Assembly (NCBI GenBank): GCA_022843625.1
Contig: JALHNH010000013.1
Span: 62,001-126,000 of the forward strand
Direction of reading: 5' to 3'
From: Bryobacter sp.
Lineage (GTDB): Bacteria > Acidobacteriota > Terriglobia > Bryobacterales > Bryobacteraceae
Length of the DNA: 64,000 bases
In this document: positions 34,440-42,648 of the stretch, piece after piece
How the letters are laid out: each line of letters starts with the position of its first letter
How positions within the stretch are numbered: position 1 is the stretch's first letter
The notes under the pieces: model-generated
What the model was told of the DNA's origin: nothing
Seen by the model: the letters and a program-made list of their open reading frames with translations, nothing else
The model's database searches: none
Position numbers and translations under genes: made by a program

Positions 34440-35029
34440 AGTCGTAGCACCTGCGATCGGATCCCCGCAGGCACAAGATCCTCCCATTGCTCTCCTTTAG
34501 CAATCCGCTGCCTCACCTCGGTGGAAGAAACCTTCTCCATGGCAGCTTCAACATCCAACCACCCAAAATACTCGGACAACTCTTCTGGCAAAGCCCAATC
34601 TTCCTGCCGTCGCGCACTCAGAATCGGGTACTTCTTCAAGTTTGATTCGAGATAATTAGCATGGCTAGCTGCATCGAGGCCATAGTCCCACTCCACAATC
34701 CGCCGCGCCCCATCCTCGCCGATCAACAGTTGAACCGGTCTCCCCGGCAGCGTCTCTTCAACCTCTTCGGCAATCGAAAAGAATAAACTCTCTCTCGAAA
34801 CTGCAACAGCATCCTGGGTGCTCTCCAGCACCATCCGCAACCGCGCAGGCAGCGCTACGCCCTCATAGCGCTTATGCGGAAACCGCTCCGGCATTACCCA
34901 AACCACCTCATCGACAACAGAACGTGCGGCCTCTGCCAGCGCCACATGAGCCACCGTGGGCGGATGAAATGCGCCACAAAAAACTGCAATGGAACTGCTA
35001 GCTGGCCGTGGACGTCTCAGGAATCGCAT
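34406..35029 (-). CDS. NadD-like nucleotidyltransferase (nicotinate-nucleotide adenylyltransferase family)
   Basis: 207-residue cytidylyltransferase-fold protein. The ATP-binding loop reads FCGAFHPPTVAHVALAEAA, where the first His of the usual H-x-G-H is not in standard position but the second is, and the C-terminal VSSTEVRQRI matches the ISSTxxR motif. NadD makes deamido-NAD. The sequence VVWVMPERFPHK resembles the NadD substrate loop, yet the motifs are loose enough that a related enzyme is possible. It stands alone, convergent to the AsmA gene and divergent from the zinc-ribbon gene. Confidence 0.65.
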   Translation of the reverse strand: MRFLRRPRPASSSIAVFCGAFHPPTVAHVALAEAARSVVDEVVWVMPERFPHKRYEGVALPARLRMVLESTQDAVAVSRESLFFSIAEEVEETLPGRPVQLLIGEDGARRIVEWDYGLDAASHANYLESNLKKYPILSARRQEDWALPEELSEYFGWLDVEAAMEKVSSTEVRQRIAKGEQWEDLVPAGIRSQVLRLYGSGGIVSGQ

Positions 35030-35083
35030 GCTCTCCTTTCAATTTAAGACGACGAGAGCGATACACTTTGGATTACACAAACA

Positions 35084-35824
35084 ATGTTTACCTGGATCTG
35101 CCCCAAGTGTGGAAGAGAAGTCGGCCCTTCCTACAACGAATGTCCTTTTTGCGCCGAAACCGGACCCGCAAAGATATTGCCTCCAGTGCCCGTAGGAGCG
35201 CAGCCTCCACAGCCTCAATACGTGCCTCCAACTCCGCCGCAGCCGCAATACGTTCCCCCTCCTCCTCCAGCACCTACTCCCGTAGCAGCACCTGTGGCGG
35301 TTTCTCCACCCCCACCTCCGGCTCCCGTTCAACAAACCTACTTGGTCGGCGCCGATGACCACAAGCGCAGCATTCCTGGCTGGCTCGCAGCAGTACTTGC
35401 CTTTGCTGCCGTCGCCCTGGTTGCCTACGGCTTTGTCTACTTTACTCAGTCCAAACGTGAAATCAGCCCCGCCGCAGCCAAAGCCGCCGCAAGTCAAAAG
35501 GCCGCAGGTAACCCCTATGCCAAGTTCCTTGAGCTCACCGGTTTCCGCATCAATGAAACGGCTGGTAAGAAACTCCAGGTCCAGTTCCTCGCCGTCAACC
35601 ACGGTGCAGCAGACCTTACTGGCATTGAAGGCATCATCACCCTCAAAGTAAAAGGCTCGGAAACCGACGAACCAGCTGTTACCTTCAAATTCAGCATCTC
35701 GGAAGTGCCCGCATTCGGCGCTAAGGAAGTCGTGGTCAATACCTTCATCCAGAAGCGCAAATCTCTCGACATGCCAGACTGGCTCTTCCTCGAACCCGTC
35801 GTCGAATTCACTTCTACCGAATAG
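35084..35824 (+). CDS. zinc-ribbon, proline-rich, single-pass membrane protein
   Basis: 246 residues with three parts: an N-terminal zinc ribbon with two Cys-x2-Cys knuckles (CPKCGREVGPSYNECPFC, residues 6-23), a Pro-rich linker with repeated PPQPQYVPP units (35-80), and a membrane helix (about 99-118) followed by a beta-sandwich-like domain (145-245; KKLQVQFLAVNHGAADL). The topology suggests a cytoplasmic zinc ribbon with the C-terminal domain outside. I do not recognise the C-terminal domain. It overlaps the convergent TMTC-like gene by 11 bp. Confidence 0.8.
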   Translation: MFTWICPKCGREVGPSYNECPFCAETGPAKILPPVPVGAQPPQPQYVPPTPPQPQYVPPPPPAPTPVAAPVAVSPPPPPAPVQQTYLVGADDHKRSIPGWLAAVLAFAAVALVAYGFVYFTQSKREISPAAAKAAASQKAAGNPYAKFLELTGFRINETAGKKLQVQFLAVNHGAADLTGIEGIITLKVKGSETDEPAVTFKFSISEVPAFGAKEVVVNTFIQKRKSLDMPDWLFLEPVVEFTSTE

Positions 35825-37166
35825 CCAATGCCTCGCGAGCCGGCTTGTGGGCGGGGTCAATTTCAAGCGCGCGCTTGAAATCCATCTCTGCCGCTTCTTG
35901 CTGCCCCAGTGCCGCAAGTGCCACACCCCGGTTGTAGACATGCGATGCCACACCCGGCTCAATCGCAAGCGCCTTACCAAAAGCCCGCAGCGCCTCTGCG
36001 GGCTTTCTTAATTCCAGATACACACGCCCAAGCTCTGTCTGGTACCCGGCATCCTGTAACGCCGGAGCCGCCATCAATGCCGCCAGCGCTTCCTCCGGCG
36101 CAACATATTTCGTGTACTGCAACAGCGCTCCCACATTCCCCGGCTGCCGCTCCATCGTCATCTTCCACAACATCCTGGGCTCGCGGTAAATCGAATAAGC
36201 CCAATCCCCTGCTAACCCCGCATAGACAATCACCAGCGCCCACGGCCAACGTAGCGCCGGCACAGCCGCCGCCAGCATCGCCACCGGCAAATACATCCGC
36301 CTCCCCGCCGCCAAATCCGCAATCGGAAACACGCTCGAGGTAGGCAACAAAAACAACAGCGCGCCCAGTAGCCAGAACACCCATCCCGCCCGCGCGAAAT
36401 GCCGCCGGCCAGGATACAATCCTGCCACTGCAAGCAACCACAACCCCGCACACCACATCGGCGCAACATCCACAGCCCACCGCATCCCCACAAACGTAGG
36501 CCAAAGCATATGCTTCAGATAAAGCCCGATTACCAACGGTTGCGTCGCGAGATAACCCAACCAGCCCACCCCTGCCTGCACTCCAGCCCCAGACCCCGCC
36601 AAACTCCGTGTTGCATAAACCACCCCACCCAAAGCCACCAGAGCCAGCGCAAACATCACCCCAATCGGCCGCCACTCCTTCGTATTTCTTGATATCGAAA
36701 AATGCAATGCCACCAGAAACAACGGCAACGCAATCGCCTCTTCTTTCGCCAGCAGCGCCAGTGAATAGAACAATACCGCCCACCAATGTTTTCCTGCCAG
36801 CCACCGATCCAGCGCCACCCAAACCAGCAACCCCATCAACACCACCGGCCGGCTAAACACATAAAGCACGGCATCGGCTTGCAGCGGATGCACCGCAAAC
36901 ACCGCCGCCGCAAAAAACGCTCGCCCATCCCCCAGCAGCCGCCTCAGTGCCCGGTAGCAAAACTGCACCGCCACCGCATGCAACAAAACATTCGTCAGCC
37001 GAAACGCCCACGGCGCAGCCCCAAACCACTCAAAGTTCAACCAAAAGGTGAAATAACTGAGCGGCCGCGGCCTCAGAAGGGAAGGGAACTCCATCCCCAG
37101 CAACGAGTAGTCGTCCAGCATCCAGTCCCCCGGCAACCCAAGCAGCCAGACCGACGAAAGCAGCAA
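35814..37166 (-). CDS. polytopic membrane protein with C-terminal TPRs (TMTC/GT-C-like)
   Basis: 450 residues. About ten hydrophobic helices begin with GDWMLDDYSLL, whose Asp-Asp pair in the first luminal loop resembles GT-C glycosyltransferases and TMTC proteins, and HPLQADAVLYVFSRP is a family-like loop. The last ~100 residues contain two or three TPRs (AGYQTELGRVYLELRKPAEALRAFGKAL and on). Such proteins may transfer sugars from lipid carriers to exported proteins. The start is uncertain: TTG at 37166 is used, but the frame is open to about 37205 without ATG/GTG/TTG, adding a hydrophobic stretch. It is divergent from nth. Confidence 0.75.
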   Translation of the reverse strand: MLLSSVWLLGLPGDWMLDDYSLLGMEFPSLLRPRPLSYFTFWLNFEWFGAAPWAFRLTNVLLHAVAVQFCYRALRRLLGDGRAFFAAAVFAVHPLQADAVLYVFSRPVVLMGLLVWVALDRWLAGKHWWAVLFYSLALLAKEEAIALPLFLVALHFSISRNTKEWRPIGVMFALALVALGGVVYATRSLAGSGAGVQAGVGWLGYLATQPLVIGLYLKHMLWPTFVGMRWAVDVAPMWCAGLWLLAVAGLYPGRRHFARAGWVFWLLGALLFLLPTSSVFPIADLAAGRRMYLPVAMLAAAVPALRWPWALVIVYAGLAGDWAYSIYREPRMLWKMTMERQPGNVGALLQYTKYVAPEEALAALMAAPALQDAGYQTELGRVYLELRKPAEALRAFGKALAIEPGVASHVYNRGVALAALGQQEAAEMDFKRALEIDPAHKPAREALAIR

Positions 37167-37210
37167 TAATACGTAAGGAAAGTATGCCGATGTTATGCTG
37201 CTAGTTTCTC

Positions 37211-37867
37211 ATGCCGCCCCGTTCAAAGGCCGATAAGCAGGCCCGTCTCAACCAGATCCTGGCCGTACTTGACGACATGTATCCCAACGTCACCTGCGCC
37301 CTCCACCACACCAACCCCTGGGAACTCCTGGTCGCCACCATCCTCAGTGCCCAGTGCACCGACGAACGCGTCAACAAAGTCACCCCCGCCCTCTTCGCCA
37401 AATACCCCACCATCGAAGACTTCGCCGCCGCCACTCAGGAGGAAATGGGCAAGGACATTTACTCCACCGGCTTCTACAACAATAAAGCCAAAAACATCAT
37501 CGCCGCCGCCCAGCGCATCCTCACCGTCTTCAACAGTGAAGTCCCCACCAACATCGAAGACCTCCTCACCGTCCCCGGAGCCGCCCGCAAAACCGCCAAT
37601 GTCGTCCTCGGCACCTGCTTCAACATCGCTAGCGGCGTCGTCGTCGACACTCACGTCTCCCGCATCTCCCAGCGTCTCGATCTCACTAAAAAGACCGATC
37701 CCGTTAACATCGAAAAAGACCTGATCCAGATCCTGCCCCAATCCCGCTGGATCTCATTCAGCCACCAGCTCATCCATCACGGCCGCGGCCACTGCACCGC
37801 CCGCAGCCCCAAATGCCACACCTGCCCCATGAACCATCTTTGCTACGCCAAGGACAAAAATGCCTAA
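37211..37867 (+). CDS. nth: endonuclease III (DNA glycosylase/AP lyase)
   Basis: 218-residue base-excision repair enzyme removing oxidised pyrimidines. The helix-hairpin-helix reads VPGAARKTANVVL, keeping the catalytic Lys but with GAA instead of the usual GVG; the catalytic Asp is in VVDTHVSR. The 4Fe-4S cluster ligands Cys-x6-Cys-x2-Cys-x5-Cys are complete near the C-terminus. LVATILSAQCTDERVN is typical. It overlaps the next lipoprotein gene by 8 bp and heads a run of tightly linked genes up to the BadF-type kinase, with pgk following. Confidence 0.95.
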   Translation: MPPRSKADKQARLNQILAVLDDMYPNVTCALHHTNPWELLVATILSAQCTDERVNKVTPALFAKYPTIEDFAAATQEEMGKDIYSTGFYNNKAKNIIAAAQRILTVFNSEVPTNIEDLLTVPGAARKTANVVLGTCFNIASGVVVDTHVSRISQRLDLTKKTDPVNIEKDLIQILPQSRWISFSHQLIHHGRGHCTARSPKCHTCPMNHLCYAKDKNA

Positions 37868-38315
37868 GCACCTCGTCCTCCTCCTAACCCTGATCCTCAC
37901 CAGTTGCGTAGACTTCCCAAATCAATACGCACCCACCAGAGCACGTCGCCCCGACACCGGGCCAGACCCGCGCGGCCTCAAAGCCTACATCGACATGAAA
38001 GACCCGGCCGCACTCGCACACATCGCCTGGGGCATCAACCCTGCCGCCTTCGATGGCGAAAAACGCAAAGCCGAACCCAAAGCCGCTCTCCGCTTCAAAG
38101 TCGATGACACCAGCAATCTAAAAGTCAGCATCGACATCGCCACCCCCCAACTCCTCCGCGTAAAGATGAACGGCCGCCCCTTGGGCGAAACCACCAGCAC
38201 CCACTTCGAAGCCCCCGTCGAGCCTTCCGACTTTTTCGCCAACACCGCCACTCTCGTCGAGATCGAAAGCGATTCAGGCTTCAGCCTCCTCCGCGCCGGC
38301 TTCCTCAAACGATGA
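37860..38315 (+). CDS. small lipoprotein of unknown function
   Basis: 151 residues. Signal peptide with lipobox LTSC (Cys16) predicts a lipid-anchored periplasmic protein. The mature part has a Pro/Arg-rich start, then a beta-rich domain (LRFKVDDTSNLKVSIDIATP, LLRVKMNGRPLGE). It overlaps nth by 8 bp and the GT-C-like gene by ATGA, so it is probably functionally tied to the membrane protein that follows. No family recognised. Confidence 0.75.
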   Translation: MPKHLVLLLTLILTSCVDFPNQYAPTRARRPDTGPDPRGLKAYIDMKDPAALAHIAWGINPAAFDGEKRKAEPKAALRFKVDDTSNLKVSIDIATPQLLRVKMNGRPLGETTSTHFEAPVEPSDFFANTATLVEIESDSGFSLLRAGFLKR

Positions 38316-40303
38316 TCTATATCGTCCTTGGCTGGTTCCTCACTGTAGCCACCGCCGTAGCCCTAGGCGGCCACATCCTCCGCGCGATCAAGCTTCAACT
38401 CGAAGGCTGGCAAGACTTCATCTACCGTTTCCTAATAGGCTCCGCCGCCCTCTCGCTCCTCACCTTCTGCCTCGCCTCCCTCGGTCTCATCCACAAAGGC
38501 CTCATCTACGCAATTGCCATAACAGCCATCGCCTCAAGCTGGCGCAACTGGCCCACCCTCCCCAGACCCCAATTCCATTGGTCCGCGATCCCCTTCGCCA
38601 TCTTCACAATCTTCTACCTCACGCACGCGATGGCCCCAGAACACTCCCCCGACGGCATGGCTTACCACCTCGGCCTCGTCGCCCGCTACTACCGCGAGCA
38701 CGGCTTCGTTTGGTTCCCCACCAACATGTACTCCTTCCTCTCGCAAGGCATGGAGATGCTCTTCCTCTTTGCTTATTCAATCGGCCGCCACTCCGCTGCC
38801 GCCCTCATCCACTTCACCTTCCTCCTCACCCTCCCCATCCTCCTGGCCACCGTCGCAGGCCGCACCGGTTGGCTCGCCGGCCTTACCGTCTTCCTGCTCC
38901 CCGTAGTAGGAATCGACGGCATCAGCGCCTACAACGACGTAGCCTTAGCCGTCACTTTATTCGCCACTTGGCAAGCATCAACAAAGTGGCGCGAAACCCA
39001 AAACAAAGCCTGGATCGCCGTCGCCGCCACCCTCGCCGGTTTCGCCATGGCCATCAAGTTTACCGGCGTCATCGCGATCCTCTTCTTGCCCCCCACGCTT
39101 CGCATCTGGCCTGCCGCCATCAGCATCCTGCCCTGGCTCATTAAAAGCTACTTGTGGTCCGGCAACCCCCTCGCCCCCTTCTACAACAACCTCTTCCCGA
39201 ACCCCTGGTTCAACGTAGAATTCGAAACCGGCTACCGCTCCTTCCTCCGCCACTACGACGTCCCAAACCTCCAGGAGTGGGCCAGAGAAGTCTTCCTCGG
39301 CGGCCCCCGCCTCAGCGGCACCCTCGGCCCCATCGGCCTCCTCTTTCCACTAGCGATTCTCGGCTTCCGCAAACAAAAACACCTCCTCCTCGCCGCTGCC
39401 ATCACCCTCTCGATCTACCCGCTCAACATCGGCACCCGATTTCTCATCCCAGCCCTCCCCTTCCTGACGCTAGCCCTCTTCCAAACCTTCCCTAAACAAA
39501 CAGCGGCAATCCCCCTGATAGCTGCAATCCTGTCCTGGCCCAGTGTCCTCGCGCTCTACTCCTCCCCCTACGCCTGGTTCCTCGAAAAGGCTCCCTGGAG
39601 AGCGGCCCTGCGGATCGAAACTGAAGATGCCTTCCTCGTCCGCAAAAGCGGCGGCTACGTAACCGCGCGCACCATCGAGACCTTTGTCCCGGCAGGCGAA
39701 ACCGTCTTCGCCCTCTCTCCCATCCCGGAAAGCTACACCAGCCGCAACATCATCATTGCATACCAATCAACAATCGGTCTCAAACTCCAGCGAGCCCTAA
39801 CCGCCCCCACCTACGACGACTACCAGGCTAAATTCATCTACACCTGCAAAGGCGCAAACCCCACCATCTCGAAGTCCACCAAAGACACCTGGAGCATCGC
39901 CGAAATCGAGCCCCGCCCCCAATCCATCACCTGCAACAGAACCCCCTGGGATGCCCACCTAGCCAACGATGGCAATCTGACAACAAGCTGGCGCACCTGG
40001 GCCCCCACCCAACAAGGCGACTCCTGCAAGCTAACCCCCGCCCAACCCTACAAGCTCTACGGCACCGGCGACCAATGGGAAGTAGAACTCAAAGACTGCA
40101 CCCGCGAAGTCCAACCGAGCCAAGCCGACTATCGAAAAGATGCCAGAAAACTCTTCCTGAGCCAGAACGTCAAATACCTGGCCATCGACGCCCCAGACTA
40201 CAACTCCAAAGACATGATCGACCACCCAGACCTCTGGGGCATCGACCTCATAGCCCAGCGCGGCACCATGCGAATCTATTCTTGGAAACCACTGCAGCAA
40301 TGA
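38312..40303 (+). CDS. polytopic membrane protein, GT-C/glycosyltransferase-39-like
   Basis: 663 residues with about a dozen hydrophobic helices in the first 450 residues and a soluble C-terminal domain of about 190 residues. EHSPDGMAYHLGLVARYYRE after helix 4 has the acidic loop and sequence style of bacterial dolichyl-phosphate-mannose-like glycosyltransferases; NPLAPFYNNLFPNPWF is also common in that group. It likely transfers a sugar from a polyprenyl carrier on the periplasmic side. It is coupled by ATGA overlaps to the lipoprotein before it and the BadF-type kinase after it. Confidence 0.75.
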   Translation: MIYIVLGWFLTVATAVALGGHILRAIKLQLEGWQDFIYRFLIGSAALSLLTFCLASLGLIHKGLIYAIAITAIASSWRNWPTLPRPQFHWSAIPFAIFTIFYLTHAMAPEHSPDGMAYHLGLVARYYREHGFVWFPTNMYSFLSQGMEMLFLFAYSIGRHSAAALIHFTFLLTLPILLATVAGRTGWLAGLTVFLLPVVGIDGISAYNDVALAVTLFATWQASTKWRETQNKAWIAVAATLAGFAMAIKFTGVIAILFLPPTLRIWPAAISILPWLIKSYLWSGNPLAPFYNNLFPNPWFNVEFETGYRSFLRHYDVPNLQEWAREVFLGGPRLSGTLGPIGLLFPLAILGFRKQKHLLLAAAITLSIYPLNIGTRFLIPALPFLTLALFQTFPKQTAAIPLIAAILSWPSVLALYSSPYAWFLEKAPWRAALRIETEDAFLVRKSGGYVTARTIETFVPAGETVFALSPIPESYTSRNIIIAYQSTIGLKLQRALTAPTYDDYQAKFIYTCKGANPTISKSTKDTWSIAEIEPRPQSITCNRTPWDAHLANDGNLTTSWRTWAPTQQGDSCKLTPAQPYKLYGTGDQWEVELKDCTREVQPSQADYRKDARKLFLSQNVKYLAIDAPDYNSKDMIDHPDLWGIDLIAQRGTMRIYSWKPLQQ

Positions 40304-41238
40304 CCCAATACTTCCTAGGCGTCGACGGAGGCCAATCCTCCACCACCGCCATCATCGGCGACGAACAAGGCCGCGTCCTCGGCATCGGCCGCGGTGGCCC
40401 CTGCAACCACATCAAAACCGGCGACGGTCGCGCCAAATTCGAAAACGCCATCCTCGGTGCCCTCCCCATCTCTGGCCTCCACTTCCGCGCCGCCTGCCTC
40501 GGCTTCAGCGGAGGCCCCAAAGACAAAGCCGACCTCGTCCGCGAAATGATCCAAGCAGACGAATACAACATCACCAACGACGGCCTCATCGCCCTCACTG
40601 GCGCAACCGGCGGAGCCCCCGGCATCATCGTAGTAGCCGGCACTGGCTCAATAGCATATGGCCGCAACTCGAGCGGCCAGACCGGCCGCGCCGGCGGCTG
40701 GGGCTACATCTACGGCGACGAAGGCGGCGGCTTTGACCTCACCAGAGAAGCCGTCCGCGCTTCCCTCCGCATGGAAGAAGGCTGGGGCCCCACTACCACC
40801 CTCCGCGACAAACTCCTCAACGCCGTTGGCGCCGAAAACGCCAACGACCTCATGCACCGCTTCTACACCACAGACTTCCCCCGGCCCCAAATCGCCAGCT
40901 ACTCCAAGCTAGTAGACGAAGCCGCCCGCGAAGGAGACCGCGTCGCAATCGAAATCCTCAACCGCGCCGCCCAGCAACTCGCCAGCTTCGCCTCCAGCGT
41001 CCGCCAGGCCCTCTTCGCCCAAGGTGAGCCAGCAACCGTCTGCCCCGTAGGAAACGTCTACAAAAGCGAAATCCTTAGAACCCGCTTCGAGATGCTAATT
41101 GGCCTCGAAGAATCCAACACCTTCGCCGAGCCCTTATACGGCCCAGCCTCCGGTGCATTGATCGAAGCCTGGCAAATGGCCGGCATCACCCCCGATACCC
41201 GCTTCCTTCCCAAAGAAGAGAAGACCCAGTCAAGCTAA
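40300..41238 (+). CDS. BadF/BadG/BcrA-family ATPase, N-acetylglucosamine-kinase-like
   Basis: 312-residue actin-fold (ASKHA) protein. The phosphate-1 loop reads FLGVDGGQSSTTAIIGDEQG at the N-terminus, then NDGLIALTGATGGAPGIIVV, AGTGSIAYG (phosphate-2) and GGWGYIYGDEGGGFDL, the pattern of eukaryotic-type GlcNAc kinases and BadF-like ATPases. It phosphorylates an amino sugar or related substrate in the cytosol. The ATG at 40300 overlaps the membrane-protein stop (ATGA) and gives the complete N-terminus; the frame upstream to 40075 is spurious. pgk follows after 15 bp. Confidence 0.88.
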   Translation: MTQYFLGVDGGQSSTTAIIGDEQGRVLGIGRGGPCNHIKTGDGRAKFENAILGALPISGLHFRAACLGFSGGPKDKADLVREMIQADEYNITNDGLIALTGATGGAPGIIVVAGTGSIAYGRNSSGQTGRAGGWGYIYGDEGGGFDLTREAVRASLRMEEGWGPTTTLRDKLLNAVGAENANDLMHRFYTTDFPRPQIASYSKLVDEAAREGDRVAIEILNRAAQQLASFASSVRQALFAQGEPATVCPVGNVYKSEILRTRFEMLIGLEESNTFAEPLYGPASGALIEAWQMAGITPDTRFLPKEEKTQSS

Positions 41239-41253
41239 ACTAGAGCTTTACCC

Positions 41254-42432
<1,179 letters not shown>

Positions 42433-42433
42433 G

Positions 42434-42459
42434 AAAAGACGGGGGCAATCCCGTCTTTT
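42434..42459 (+). terminator. intrinsic terminator after pgk
   Basis: AAAAGACGGG / CCCGTCTTTT stem with a 6-base loop, starting 2 bases after the pgk stop; a T-rich tail follows. Confidence 0.9.
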
Positions 42460-42483
42460 ACTCCTTTCTTTTAACTGCAACCT

Positions 42484-42501
42484 CTGCGCGGCTTCGCGCA
42501 G
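42484..42501 (+). repeat. short GC-rich hairpin
   Basis: CTGCGCG-GCTT-CGCGCAG, a perfect 7-bp stem in the pgk-BACON spacer, 25 bp after the terminator. Possible second terminator or a REP-like element; no second copy was noticed in the window. Confidence 0.35.
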
Positions 42502-42633
42502 CAAATTACCAAAATGTGGGTGAAGGTACGCATCACCTGCTAGTACTCCTCCTTAAGCTCCTCATTCAATACACCTTGTTTCCGGCCTTTGGATTGCAGC
42601 CAATTCAGGTGGTTCTTTGCAATTTCTAGTGAT

Positions 42634-42638
42634 GGAGG
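42634..42638 (+). promoter_or_regulatory. ribosome binding site fixing the BACON-protein start
   Basis: GGAGG lies 10 bases before the ATG at 42649, supporting that start over the in-frame TTG at 42589 and the ATG at 42706. Confidence 0.6.
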
Positions 42639-42648
42639 ATTACTAGTC

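Noticed and set aside
35039..35980. 313-codon minus-strand open frame opposite the zinc-ribbon gene
   Set aside because: The plus-strand gene has a clear Cys4 ribbon and membrane helix; the minus frame is low-complexity Trp/Arg/Cys-rich and overlaps two real genes.
35974..36822. 282-codon minus-strand frame within the TMTC-like gene in another frame
   Set aside because: Gly/Cys/Val-rich translation typical of an off-frame reading; the other frame has helices and TPRs.
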